A stretch of 64,000 nt of DNA from Sycon ciliatum (taxonomy: Eukaryota; Porifera; Calcarea; Leucosolenida; Sycettidae). The notes below the pieces were generated by a model that saw only the letters and a list, made by a program, of their open reading frames with translations, ran no database searches and was not told the origin of the DNA. Below are positions 25,941-36,829 of this stretch, in pieces (position 1 is the first letter of the stretch; every line of letters begins with the position of its first letter). The position numbers and the translations under genes are program-made. The DNA lies in contig NC_088653.1 of assembly GCF_964019385.1 (NCBI RefSeq), positions 10,815,285 through 10,879,284 of the forward strand. The letters are read 5' to 3'.

Positions 25941-28613
25941 TCACTCACGATACCTCTGAGGGCGTTGCACAAGACGTGTACGCGTGCGTACCGGTTGCTG
26001 CACTTGTGGCTGTGGCTTGAGTGTGGCTTTCTCACTAATCACGTCCTCTGGATCATCAGCCCTATTTGTAGGCACGACATCCTCGACATCCTCGGGCTCA
26101 CTATCAGCATCAGCAGTTGGTGACTCATTACGGTTGGAGATCTCCAACGGCACCAAGCGCTGAATGGGCCGCAGCAACTCATGTCCGCTCACTCGGACCT
26201 TCGCGACACGCTGACGGCCATCTCGACCAGTGTGCAGTTGCAGTATTCTGGCCAACTTCCAGCACACACGCTTCTTGGTATGATCTGCCAGGAACACGAC
26301 ATCGCCAACTGCTAGTGAATGACCCTTGCGGTCATGGTGACTGCGGAGGCTCAACAAATACTCCTCAGTCCATCGGGCAGTGAAGTGCACTCTCAGCTGC
26401 GAAAGATACTGCAGACGACGGTTCGCATCAGTGTGAGACAAGCAACTCTCAGCATTCGAGTCAGACTGGACACTAGCAGCACCCAGCAACATCGACGGAG
26501 ACAGCGGCAAGTCTTCATCCTCCGTGACATACGTGATCGGACGGTCATTGACGACATCCTGGACTTCCGACAGCAGAGTCCGTAGCTCCGTCTTGGATAG
26601 GAGCGACTTGCCTAACACACGCCGCAGTGGGGACTTGACAATAGCAACCAGCCGTTCAAAGAACCCACCATGCCATGGTGCTGCTGGGGCATTCAGTCGC
26701 CAATCCACTGAACTGACGAGACGTCGGGATGCAGCTGCGAACGCTGTGCCGTTATCCGACCGAACTAGAGTAGGCTTGCCGAATCTCGCGACGAAACGAC
26801 GATACGCTAGGAGGAACTCTTCCTCCGACAGACTCTCGACAAGCTCAAGATGCACTGCACGTGTTGTCGCGCACACAAACAATAGAATCCACACCTTGCT
26901 GGATACGCCGCGGTCCTTGACGAGCAGCGGGCCAGCGTGATCGACACCGACAACGCAGAACGGCCGCTGATGCAACACACGATCAGCTGGTAGCGGTGCA
27001 GCTCTCTCAGACGCAGTAGGGGCATCAGCCCGACGACAGACAACACACTTCTCCTTGACTGCACGCAACATGCGTCGACCACCAACAATCAGATACCGGC
27101 GGCGCACAAACGCAAGGCACGCCTCCACACCCTGGTGGAGCCGGCTAACATGGACGTTCGTCAGCATCAGCCTTGTCAGGTAGTGCTTGGCCAGCAGTAC
27201 TGGGTGCGTCGTGTCGGGATCCAAGTCGGCAAACTGCAGTCGTAGTGTCGCACGAATCAGACCATCGTTGTCCAGGAACGGGCTGAACTGGCCAATCTTC
27301 GACGACTTCGGTACGCTACGGCCATTGCGCAGCTCAGACAACTCTGCCGGAAAGCACACCTCCTGGATAGCTCTCAACAGCACCTGATCTGCCTTGGCAC
27401 TGACAACTGCTGCGTCCTTGTACTTCCAGGAAAGCATCCGGCGAACAACTCCCTGGACCCGTGTCCACTTGGACAAACGAAGCCACCACTGGTTCTTGGC
27501 ATCAGGTGTCAGCACTGCTTTGACGTGCAGCTCCATCTGCGACTCGTCAGTAGGCACTGGTTCTTCCTTCCTCGGCAACTGACCATCTCGCAGCCACGCT
27601 GGGCCCTGCTGCCAAACATCTCCCATCAGCTCCGTAACAGACGCACCACGACTAGCGATATCAGCTGGGTTGTCAGCTCCAGGGCAGTGCAACCACGTAA
27701 CCGAGTGCTGCTTAGCGATGGCTTGAATTTCGCTAACACGATTCGAGACGTATGTCTTCCAGCGATACGGCGGTGCTGCCAACCACTGGATCACTGTCAT
27801 AGAATCCGACCAAGCGTGCACAGTGGCTGGTGACACGGATGACTGCTCCAGTACAAACTGTAGACAACGGGCACCGATGAACGCTGCTTGCAGCTCCATG
27901 CGGGCCAAGGTATGAGCTTTCAGCGGGCTCATCTTGGACTTCGCAAACACTAGCCGGCTGACTCCGTCGAACACGTAGTAGATGCAACAGCCATAACCGA
28001 GCTCCGATGCATCACAGAACAGGTGCACTGCAGGCGCGTCGCTTCTGTCACCTAGCCAACGTGGGAAACATAGCGATGGAAGCAGATGACGGTCTTGCCA
28101 CCACTTGATAGCGATACTCGCTGACTCTGCACTCAGCGGCTGATCCCAACCACTTGCCAGCTTCCAGAGTTCCTGCATCAGGATCTTGCCCTGCAGCGAA
28201 TATGGCGACACGAATCCGAGTGGGTCGTAAATAGAAGCTACCGCCTTCAGTAGCGTGCGCTTCGTCCAGGGCAACTTGACGTCATCCGTCTTGCCGACTG
28301 GAAAGCACAGCTCGTCAGTTACCGTCCAGGTACAGCCAAGGACCTTAGACTCTTCTGCGGCTTCATCAGTACTCATGCGCCACTTGCGCAAATCCATGCC
28401 GACAGTACTCAGGCTGTGAACACTCTGCGCGCGGAATTCGTCAGCTTCCTGTGGAGTGGATGCACTGGCCACGCAGTCATCAACATAGAGACTTTCACGT
28501 AGGTGGTTCAGTTGCTCGCGTGACTTGGGATCAAGCTGCTCTGCTTCGGCATCCAGATGGTGTTGCAGGATTGCCGTCAAAATAAACGGAGAGCAATTGA
28601 CACCAAATGGCAA
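25941..28613 (-). CDS. BEL/Pao pol: reverse transcriptase 3' part, RNase H, integrase
   Basis: An open frame of 890 codons whose first codon is TTG, not a real start; it is the downstream part of pol. Residues 2-9 PFGVNCSP and YVDD (43-46) are reverse-transcriptase motifs. RNase H carries CDAS (D201), MEL (E240) and SDS (D270). The integrase has an HHCC finger (H488, H493, C523, C526) and a D-D-E triad (D558, D620, E653), followed by a C-terminal region with the GDVVFLAD signature of BEL elements. All visible catalytic residues are present. It overlaps the upstream frame by about 80 bases in another frame, so the reverse transcriptase is broken near 28615. Confidence 0.92.
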   Translation of the reverse strand: MPFGVNCSPFILTAILQHHLDAEAEQLDPKSREQLNHLRESLYVDDCVASASTPQEADEFRAQSVHSLSTVGMDLRKWRMSTDEAAEESKVLGCTWTVTDELCFPVGKTDDVKLPWTKRTLLKAVASIYDPLGFVSPYSLQGKILMQELWKLASGWDQPLSAESASIAIKWWQDRHLLPSLCFPRWLGDRSDAPAVHLFCDASELGYGCCIYYVFDGVSRLVFAKSKMSPLKAHTLARMELQAAFIGARCLQFVLEQSSVSPATVHAWSDSMTVIQWLAAPPYRWKTYVSNRVSEIQAIAKQHSVTWLHCPGADNPADIASRGASVTELMGDVWQQGPAWLRDGQLPRKEEPVPTDESQMELHVKAVLTPDAKNQWWLRLSKWTRVQGVVRRMLSWKYKDAAVVSAKADQVLLRAIQEVCFPAELSELRNGRSVPKSSKIGQFSPFLDNDGLIRATLRLQFADLDPDTTHPVLLAKHYLTRLMLTNVHVSRLHQGVEACLAFVRRRYLIVGGRRMLRAVKEKCVVCRRADAPTASERAAPLPADRVLHQRPFCVVGVDHAGPLLVKDRGVSSKVWILLFVCATTRAVHLELVESLSEEEFLLAYRRFVARFGKPTLVRSDNGTAFAAASRRLVSSVDWRLNAPAAPWHGGFFERLVAIVKSPLRRVLGKSLLSKTELRTLLSEVQDVVNDRPITYVTEDEDLPLSPSMLLGAASVQSDSNAESCLSHTDANRRLQYLSQLRVHFTARWTEEYLLSLRSHHDRKGHSLAVGDVVFLADHTKKRVCWKLARILQLHTGRDGRQRVAKVRVSGHELLRPIQRLVPLEISNRNESPTADADSEPEDVEDVVPTNRADDPEDVISEKATLKPQPQVQQPVRTRTRLVQRPQRYRE

Positions 28614-30747
28614 ACGGGTACGTGGTCATCTCGCCCTTCTCATTGGGCCACAGAAACCGGACGTAGCGACGGTCAGCTTCCTCCAGGCCGACCATGAAGA
28701 AGGCCTTCCGTATATCTGCCTGCATCGCAATTTCCCGCTCTCGGAAACGCAGCAGCAAACCAGAAATACTCGGTAGGAGAGACGGACCGGGGTCCAGAAC
28801 ATCATTCAGGGATTTCCTACCCTTCAGCGCTGCTGAGGCATTGAAGACAACTCGGACTTTCGTTGTTGTCGACTCAGCTTTGAAAACAGCATGGTGAGGC
28901 ATATAATACCCATCCTGCTCCGGGTCTGGGTCGACTTCAACTGCGCCCAGCGCCATGTATTCGGCCAGCAAAACTGCGTCGTAGCGCTGCCTCTCAGGGG
29001 TGTCTGGGCCCAGCTTCTTCAGCTGCGCATTCGCTGCTGCCAACGCCTGCCACCGATTGTCCGGTGGACGCTCCTCACTGGCCCATAACAGCCCGACCTT
29101 GAAACGACCGTCTTCCACGGCAATGGGGAAAGCTGGCCAGTTGCTGGACTGACCCACAGGCGCTTCCATTTCCCAGAGTCGGTCGATCTGAGACTGTACG
29201 ACTCCCACCGTGCGCGTTGCTGACTTCCCGGGTACAGGCTCACACACTGGCCCAACAATCAGCCAGCCAAAGTCCGTCCGCCAGACAGTCTCTCCACCAC
29301 TCTGCCGTTTCTCTTGGAAGAGGTCAAACGCGTGGTCAGCACCGATCATTAAATGGATCTCATCCGAGACCCCAGGTGTAGCCACATCACTCAGCGCTAT
29401 TCCTCTCTCCTTCCAACGCTGCACACAGCCTGCAGATGGTTTCGGCAGAGACAAACTCAGCGACTCTTGCTCAAAGGCCTCGACCTTGATGGTTCGCTCG
29501 GTCGTCACTAGGCTGATATCCTTGACTGACATTGACTGCATGGACTCGTCATGTCCAAATGCCTGCACACGCACTCGTTGATGGCTGAGGGTCTTGGCTC
29601 CAACGGCCGAAACCAGTGCTGTGGAAACAAAGGATGCCTGGGAACCTGGGTCCACAAATGCTCGGACTTTCCTGCTCCCGGTGGGTCCAACCACCTTAAC
29701 CACTGCCGTCATTAGGCGCACCTCCTCATTCCGGAATGACACGGCATTCACAGTCCTCCCGGGTGGGTGCAGTAGCGGGTGGTGCTTCTCCTTGCACTTG
29801 TTGCACTTGGCGCTCTCATTGCATCTAGCCTGGCGATGTCCCCATCTCAAACAGTTCCGGCACAACCAGTTCTGGTTCACATACTTCTGACGCTCCTGAT
29901 ACTCCAGGTCGCCGAGGGCTCGCTCAGCAGCATCCACGGTGACTCGAAACGACTTCGCTGTCACTATGTCACCCTCCAGTGCGGGCTTGGGCTTTGACGC
30001 ATGCCCACGTGCTCGGCCATGTGCCTCTTGGTACGACGTACCTGCCGCTTGAAAGTCAGCAAATGTCAGCGAGTAACATTTCCTTTCAAGCATAAACGCC
30101 TTGAGTTCAGGACTCCCTGCCTCCAGCACCAGCTGCTTGATCAGGGCGCCCATGATGCGCTCATCTGCTGCGCCGAATCCATCGTCATCAGCCTCACCGT
30201 CATCATCATCACCCGCACCACCACTACAGTCCACACCACCTGTGAGCTTGGCCCACAGGCAGACCTCTTGTGCAATCCGCACACAGAACTGGTAAAAGGA
30301 CTCTTCCGGGTTCTGATGCGTCGTGGTGAGCGCTCGCCAGGCCTTCTCCGGCGTCTTGCCGAAGGCGAGCAGCAACTCTCTCTTTGCGTCGTCATAACGA
30401 CGGCAACCTTTACACGACTTCTCCAATCGTGTCCCCACCACCGCCACTCTCAGTCGAATCAGCCACTCATCCTTGGTAAACCCATTCTGGGTGGCCACGT
30501 CCTCGAACAACTCGAGGTACGTGGTGATCGACTGCCGATTGTCATATTTCGGCATCTTGATAGTCGCACGCTTAGTCACGTGACTCGTAACACTACTGGT
30601 ACTCGCCAGTCTGCTCCGCGGACCCTCCGCTTGCGATACCGACTCGACCTCACGTTTGATGTCGGCCAACTTCTGATCATACTCCTCCCGCAGCTGGGCC
30701 ACGGACCGGTTTTCCGCTCGTTCGTTTCTCTCTTTAACTTCAGCCAA
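28531..30747 (-). CDS. BEL/Pao gag-protease and 5' half of reverse transcriptase
   Basis: An open frame of 738 codons from a TTG. A coiled-coil-like charged start is followed by a capsid-like region (about 65-245) interrupted by an acidic stretch at about 173-195. Next come zinc knuckles at 296-309 (CX2CX4HX4C) and about 315-327, a protease with DPGSQ at 366-370 where related proteins usually have DSGSQ, and the reverse-transcriptase start with VRVVFNASA. The frame has a TGA just upstream. The natural ATG (30846, MASLELGDLE...) lies in another frame that runs into this one near 30780, indicating a second frameshift. Confidence 0.88.
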   Translation of the reverse strand: MAEVKERNERAENRSVAQLREEYDQKLADIKREVESVSQAEGPRSRLASTSSVTSHVTKRATIKMPKYDNRQSITTYLELFEDVATQNGFTKDEWLIRLRVAVVGTRLEKSCKGCRRYDDAKRELLLAFGKTPEKAWRALTTTHQNPEESFYQFCVRIAQEVCLWAKLTGGVDCSGGAGDDDDGEADDDGFGAADERIMGALIKQLVLEAGSPELKAFMLERKCYSLTFADFQAAGTSYQEAHGRARGHASKPKPALEGDIVTAKSFRVTVDAAERALGDLEYQERQKYVNQNWLCRNCLRWGHRQARCNESAKCNKCKEKHHPLLHPPGRTVNAVSFRNEEVRLMTAVVKVVGPTGSRKVRAFVDPGSQASFVSTALVSAVGAKTLSHQRVRVQAFGHDESMQSMSVKDISLVTTERTIKVEAFEQESLSLSLPKPSAGCVQRWKERGIALSDVATPGVSDEIHLMIGADHAFDLFQEKRQSGGETVWRTDFGWLIVGPVCEPVPGKSATRTVGVVQSQIDRLWEMEAPVGQSSNWPAFPIAVEDGRFKVGLLWASEERPPDNRWQALAAANAQLKKLGPDTPERQRYDAVLLAEYMALGAVEVDPDPEQDGYYMPHHAVFKAESTTTKVRVVFNASAALKGRKSLNDVLDPGPSLLPSISGLLLRFREREIAMQADIRKAFFMVGLEEADRRYVRFLWPNEKGEMTTYPFAIWCQLLSVYFDGNPATPSGCRSRAA

Positions 30748-30846
30748 ACGAGCATCGACATTTCTCTGAGGTCATTCTCCTTATAACCGTACGCCGTACC
30801 GTTTCTGATAAACGTGGCCTCCAGATCGCCTAATTCTAACGATGCC

Positions 30847-30864
30847 ATCCTGGCGTGGTCGCCA
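30847..30864 (-). other. Candidate primer-binding site of the BEL/Pao element
   Basis: Minus strand TGGCGACCACGCCAGGAT, four bases after the LTR end. It starts with TGG, complementary to a tRNA CCA end. The TGGCGACC start is of the kind used with tRNA-Arg in some retrotransposons; which tRNA is used here is an inference. Confidence 0.6.
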
Positions 30865-30868
30865 AAAA

Positions 30869-31300
30869 TGTGGCCAACAAGGCTCTTCAATAATACTTCA
30901 CACAAGGGTCGTAGGAGACATCGTAGGCAACCTGGTTCCAACAATCACTCGATTGAAAGACGAAGAGACAAAAGACAAACGACAAGAAAACCTGAACAAG
31001 AAGGCCCGGAAAGGACCAAGATGTCCAGAAAAGGATAAAGAAAATAACGTAGTACCAAATTATCGTACAACACAGCAAGATGCGGGGGAACCATGCGCGC
31101 GACCGCGCGGGTTCACAAAAGCTCCCGTGAAACAGATATGGATACGTGATGTCAAAGAAAGCGAAAGGGTCAAGAGAACAAATCTGACACGGCTTCTAGA
31201 AGACACACTACACTACTACGTCATGAGTACGCGACCTGCACAGTCAGCGTAACTATAGAAAAGATGGCGACTGGTCTGCAAGCAACGACCAGGTGCAGAA
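30869..31300 (-). repeat. BEL/Pao 5' LTR, partial (432 bp visible)
   Basis: Matches 25181-25611 except for one extra C near 31235. The rest lies in the 31301-31500 gap. Confidence 0.88.
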
Positions 31301-31500
31301 NNNNNNNNNNNNNNNNNNNNNNNNNNNNNNNNNNNNNNNNNNNNNNNNNNNNNNNNNNNNNNNNNNNNNNNNNNNNNNNNNNNNNNNNNNNNNNNNNNNN
31401 NNNNNNNNNNNNNNNNNNNNNNNNNNNNNNNNNNNNNNNNNNNNNNNNNNNNNNNNNNNNNNNNNNNNNNNNNNNNNNNNNNNNNNNNNNNNNNNNNNNN
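31301..31500. other. Assembly gap (200 N)
   Basis: Exactly 200 N between the BEL 5' LTR and a Gypsy RNase H fragment. Apparent reading frames running through it are meaningless. Confidence 0.98.
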
Positions 31501-31501
31501 T

Positions 31502-31630
31502 TTGATGTGCGATGCCTCGGACACTTGTGTGGGTGCCGTCTTGCAGCAGTTCGTGAATGAGGAATGGCAGCCGCTCGCTTTCTTCAGTAAGAAACTCACC
31601 GCTCCTGAGTGTCGCTACGCAACGTTTGGC
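31502..31630 (+). pseudogene. Gypsy RNase H fragment (plus strand)
   Basis: Reads [17 protein letters not shown] and then [21 protein letters not shown] before a stop. This is the start of a Ty3/Gypsy RNase H, with its first catalytic Asp in CDAS. It continues upstream into the gap and is joined tail-on to the minus-strand fragment at about 31631. Confidence 0.88.
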
Positions 31631-32610
31631 CGATGAAACTGCTGGAAGGACTGGGCCGCGTTGCGGAGGCCGAACGGGCATGCGGGTGAACTCAAATAGC
31701 CCAAACGGGGTGATGATTGCTGTCTTAGGAATATCCTCCTCGGCAACCGGGATCTGATGATACGCACGGATAAGGTCCAGTTTCGTGAAGTAGCGAGCCC
31801 CATTCAGATCTGCTGTGAAATCCTGAATATGGGGAATCGGGTATCTATCTGGGACCGTCTTCTGATTCAGTGCACGGTAATCGCCACATGGACGCCAGTC
31901 GCCATTAGGTTTAGGTACCATGTGCAGCGGACTGGCCCATGTGGACTGGGATGGCCGAACGATGCCCAAATTCATCATGTGCTGGAACTCACGCTTGGCG
32001 ACATCAAGACGGTCCGGTGCGAGTCGGCGGGCTTTCGCAAATACTGGAGGTCCACTTGTCTCAATGTGGTGGCTGACGGTGTGCTTGACTGGCTGGTCAT
32101 ACCTGGGTGGCTGGGCGACCTCAGGGATATCCTCCAGTAATGAGGTGAACGCGGATGGTGCAGCAGGGGGTATAGTACTGATCGGTGGCTCAGGTGTGGC
32201 CACGCTGATCGAACCCAGAGCGTGCAAACTGGTCACTTCATCCCGCAACTCCTGGTGGGCGATGCTCACTTGCAGGTGAAAATGTCCAAGAAAGTCTGCT
32301 CCCAGAATGGGTTGCGTTACGTCCGCCACAATGAATACCCATGTAAAATGCCGCCGGAGGCCAAAGTCCAAGGTCAGGAACGTTGGCCATATGTCCGGAT
32401 AGTGGTGCCATTGGCTGCATGGAGGGAGTAAACTGTGCTGACTGACGTATGTCCGCCCTGGTTGGCGGAACAACACTCACAGCAGCTCCTGTATCCACTA
32501 GGTATAGAGCACCAGCAATCCGATCTCGGACATGTAGGCGGCTAGAGGTATTCGTACCAGACACTTGCGCCACTAATGTCTGGCTTGCGCGTTTCCCGGC
32601 CAATAGCTAC
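31631..32610 (-). pseudogene. Gypsy protease-reverse transcriptase fragment (minus strand)
   Basis: From 32.6 kb leftward: protease with [14 protein letters not shown], then reverse transcriptase with [24 protein letters not shown] and the [18 protein letters not shown] motif. A frameshift splits the last motif near 31680, and another frame change lies between protease and reverse transcriptase (about 32240-32480). No integrase is present. The element is a relic. Confidence 0.88.
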
Positions 32611-32639
32611 AGGTATGGTCGCACTTCAGAGCCATATAT

Positions 32640-35600
32640 TTGGTGTGGCGGATGACACCCCACTGTCCGCCATTACGTCCGCGATGGAGAAATTTGGATC
32701 CGTCATTGGTGTTCCGAAGCGGGAAACAAAGGCTGTGGAAGGCTGCACCTTCACAACTGGTACTACATTCGTAAACTTAGTACCCACAGCTATCGTACCC
32801 TCCACCATCATGTTGTCTGAGGTCCCGTCAGAAACTGCGCGTTTGGCACAGGGGTCAAGTTCCCACGTGCTACAAGTGTGGCTCCAGTACTCATATCGCC
32901 AAACTCTGCACCCACCAGGCCAGGAGGCCTAGGTCCGTACGCTGATGCAGCAGCCAGCGCGCTGAAGGGTACATGTACTCAGGGCCAGGCCCAGGGGACA
33001 CTGGATGACACAGTGGGTGCAAATTTCAGAACCAACAGTGAGTACAAGCCAGTCAGCAAGCAGTACAGCTTCAGCACCTGAAACTGGGACACCTCAAGTT
33101 CTTCACCTAGGCTGTGTTTACATGAGAAATTTCAACCCGGGTCGAGTTCAGCCCGGGTTGAAAGTCTGTACGATAGACAAAAGAGGTGAGCGTTTACATG
33201 AAGACAGTTGACCCGGGTCAAATACTGAATATGCCGCCAAAAGTCCACTTCTCCAGTCACTGTGTGGTCACGTGAATCCGTTCGCGGCGAAATTTGCATC
33301 TGCAGTGCCGTTCAAACTGGCGCGAGGTACGCACAGAAGTACGTTGTACGAATTTCTTTCCCGGGTTGATTTCAACCCTCCCCATGGGGGGAGGTTGAAA
33401 TCAACCCGGGGTGAAATTTCAACCCAGGTCAAGCGCAATGCTTCATGTAATCGCGCCTTCACTTTGTGCACATGGCGGGTTGAAATCTGACCCGTCGAAC
33501 TCACCCGGGTTGAAACGCTTCATGTAAACACAGCCCTATCAGGAATCAGCCAAACCAGACCAGCTTAACAAGGAGCTGGGAACTGCTCACTGCCCTCCAG
33601 ATGACAAGGGACTTTATGGTGGCCAAGGGACGGAAAAACCTTCAGAGTGCCAAAAAAAACTTGTTGACTTTTCAGAAATGAGCTACTGACCGAACTCGGA
33701 CTGGAACAGAGGACATGGTCATGGGTAACAACGAGAGCAACGACCGGCATATGACAGTTGGCGAACTCACCATATCGTATTAGATCATGACCAGTGTAGC
33801 TTTCATTAAAATGTCTGTAGCCTTAGGAAAAAGTAGGCAGAAATTGAAGACTTTATCCAACCCGTGGAGTACACATCCTAGGCGTTGCGGAAACTTGGCT
33901 GTCGCCGATGTAACAGACGGAGAAGTAAACATTCCTCATTTCAGTGTGTCCGCAAAGATCGGGAAGGCAGCAAGGAGGCGGGTGTTGCCTTCTACTGTCA
34001 TACGTCCTTGCAAGTCCGTCGAAGACGTGACTCGAGTGTGAGCTGGAGATGCTGTGGCTTGGAGATTCTAGCCCCAGGTCGACCAGGCAATGAGACGGTT
34101 TTCTGGGCTGCTGCTATCGACCACCTAGTGAATCTGGCCGGGCTACTGGGATGGGGCTGGAGTCAAACCTAGAGACTGCCTGCAGTGGACCGCAGACCAC
34201 AACTGTGCTAGTAGGAGACTTCAACGTAAACTTAATGATGCCCATGCTGTGACTCCTTTGCATCATTGTACTCAACCAGTTAACCTTCACCCAGAAACCA
34301 GACGCACTACGTGGATCTATTCTTGTCTACCACCCCGATCCAGGGTGTTTGCGAGACCATACATTGGGATATCAGTGACCACTCTGCAATACTTGCCAGG
34401 CTGCCAATTTCAGCAAGTCACCACTTGAAGGACAGCATCTGCGCAAGACTCGCTGTTTGCACAAAGTGGATTGGAATATGTTTACATGTGACCTGGAGGA
34501 AGACGCTAACTACCTGTGACTCTGTCTGTGTGGATGTGCTTGCGTCGTCACTCACTGCGGAATCCAGACCACTCTAGACAAACATGCTCCACTTCGGGAA
34601 CGGCGCCGCAAATCTCGACGCCCTTGCCCCTGGATTACAGATGAGTTAGTGGCGAGTGTTCGTGAACGGAACCGGGCGCATCGTCTCTGGCTCCGAGACA
34701 AAACCGATCAGAACCTTCAAGAAGCACACCGATCAGCTTCGCTCCAAAGCACGGAAGTTGGACAGGAATCTGCGCAACTTGTACTTCACTAAGAGATGTG
34801 ATACATCAGATCAACGGCAACTTTGGGCTGTCATGAACGATGTCACAGGCCGACAGAAGACACGGAAAAGAACCTGAAGCGCCGCTTGAGTCACTCAGTA
34901 AATTGTTTGGAGACATTGTGCATGACCCTATGCGGCCACCTGAGCTGCATATACCACATGGTCCAGCCTCTGCATCTAGCTTCTCAACATTTTCAGCCGG
35001 TAAGCGTGTCTGATGTTGCACAATGCTTGCAAACTGTGAGTCCTCACAAAGCATCTGGGAGTGACAACATTCCTGGAATTGTACTGCAGCAGTTTCAGAT
35101 GTCCTGGCACCTCCATTTACCACCCTAGTCAATGCATCCTTGACATCAGGTACTGTGCCAGTGTGTTTTAAAACATCACACATTAGTCCACTGTTCAAGA
35201 GTGGCGATGCAACATCCCCTACTAACTATAGACCAGTGTCATTGCTCCCTATTCTGTCCCGGATTTGGAGTTCTTTGTAAAGAAGCAACTCACAGCATAC
35301 CTCACGCAACATAGCATATTACCTAGCAGTCAGTTTGCCTACAGGAAAATGCACTCTACCGAAGATGCATTAGTTCTAGCCGCCAACCGTTGGCTGTTGG
35401 CCAAACAAGAGCGAAAATACACAGGTATTGGTGATGGTTGACATGTCAAAAGCGTTTGACCGTGTCCAACATCAACGTCTGATTGATAAACTATTCACCC
35501 TGGGAGTCAATGGAAGAGTATTGTTATGGTTGGCTAGCAATCTGTCTGGTTTGTACTCAGCGTGTCAAGGTGTGTGAGCTCTTTCTAGTGCAGTCCCATG

Positions 35601-36825
35601 CTCAAGAGGTGTGCCCCAAGGCAGTGTTCTTGGCCGCTTCTCTTTGTCCTTTACACGAGTGACATTTCCGACGTCATACCTTGCATTGTTGTTCATCAGG
35701 AGTTCGCGGACGACATCTTCCCTAGATTATTCTGATTCAGATCTGGACACTGTTTGCAAGACGTTGACTACGGCTGTGACACGTCTGTCTGACTGGCTCT
35801 CCGAAATTGGGCTCTGCTGAATACCGGCAAAACCCAAGTCATGGTAATTCAACCTCGGGACTCACTGGCGACATACCAGTCGTGAAATGTAAGGATCAAG
35901 CCTTAACTGTTACCTTCCACTGCCAAATACCTTGGCGTAACCATTGATGACCAGCTATCCTGGCAGCCACATGTCTCCAGTGTTGTGCAGAAGGCGTCAG
36001 TCGCCATCAGCCAGCTATGGCGCCATGGGCGATCTCTGCCCATAAGAGCCCGCAGACTTTGGTACATTGGCATTGTGCAAGCACGACTAACGTACGCATC
36101 CAATGCATTCTTCCCGTCGCTGACACAGCAGCTGCAGAGTCGTTTAATTCAAATCCAGCAAATCCGGAATTCGTGCAATTTTCCGACTCTCCAGCCGTGC
36201 ATCCACAGCCCCCCTCCTCGTGCGCTTAATCTATTCGATCCCTAACTCACATTTTTAACTACAAGGTTTTGTTTTTTGTTTTCCGTTGCCTACATGATCT
36301 TGCAAGTCCTCTTTTCTGCACCTACTTTCAGTTGATGCTAACACAGGCCAAGCATCCCGGGATGAGCGCCGAATTACTCGAGGACAGGAGCAGCGGCTAC
36401 TGCAAGTGCCTTTCCTTCCTGGACCTTCCGGTCGTCAGTCATTGACATTTGTGGGAAGCACACTTTGGAATGCCCTTCCCAGCGATATTCGCCTCCACAG
36501 TGCGGCGGTTGCCTTATACTGGCTCTGAACAGAATTAATTGTAATTTGTAACCACCTTGCTCGGCATCCCTACACATTACTGCATGTTTTCTCTGTGTTT
36601 TCTTCACTGCATGCTTACACATACACACACTCATTTGAATTATATACAAACTTTGTCCTTTGGAATTATCATGTTATGATTCTTTTTAAATTTCCTTTTC
36701 TCATAAATATTATATTTCGTTCTTAGCAGAAACCGGAGGTTTTTCCTCTGGTGAGAAGGCAGAATTGCCTGTGCTCTAAACGAATTCAAATAAAGAAACA
36801 AACAAAAACAAAAACAACAACAACA
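32640..36825 (+). mobile_element. Decayed LINE (APE endonuclease + reverse transcriptase), plus strand
   Basis: In order: an ORF1 remnant with one zinc knuckle (CYKCGSSTHIAKLC at about 32860-32900), an inserted MITE, an APE-type endonuclease (GDFNV near 34215, SDHSAIL near 34370), a reverse transcriptase (KASGSDNIP, NYRPVSLLP, SKAFDRVQHQRL, GVPQGSVLG, FADD; about 35050-35720), the KYLGVTIDDQLSW block (about 35925), GSTLWNALPSDIR (about 36450-36490), and a 3' end in AATAAAG plus A/C-rich repeats near 36825. Stops and frameshifts are frequent. The layout resembles the Jockey/CR1 groups; the exact clade is not determined. Confidence 0.87.
33110..33535. mobile_element. 426-bp MITE (GGCTGTGTTTACATGA ends), 3-bp duplication CTA
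   Basis: Starts GGCTGTGTTTACATGA and ends TCATGTAAACACAGCC, flanked by CTA at 33107-33109 and 33536-33538. The interior is full of AACCCGGGTT-type palindromes. A 3-bp duplication and GG...CC ends suit PIF/Harbinger mobilisation (inference). It sits between the zinc knuckle and the endonuclease of the LINE. Confidence 0.85.
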
Positions 36826-36829
36826 ACGA

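Larger units (their letters stand above)
25181..31300 (-). mobile_element. BEL/Pao LTR retrotransposon, 5' LTR cut by assembly gap
   Basis: On the minus strand: LTR (30869 into the gap), primer-binding site, gag-protease-reverse transcriptase-RNase H-integrase, polypurine tract, and a complete LTR (25181-25904). The domain order and DUF1758-type protease are those of BEL/Pao. It inserted into the GTCACTCA minisatellite of copy C; the left flank is GTCAC, and the matching right flank is hidden by the gap. Over the 432 shared bases the two LTRs differ by a single base indel as read, implying recent insertion, yet the coding region has two frameshifts. Confidence 0.93.

Noticed and set aside
31253-32476. 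407-codon frame including about 67 unknown residues
   Set aside because: It reads through the 200-N gap and joins BEL LTR sequence to the Gypsy fragment. Only the part above 31631 is real Gypsy sequence.
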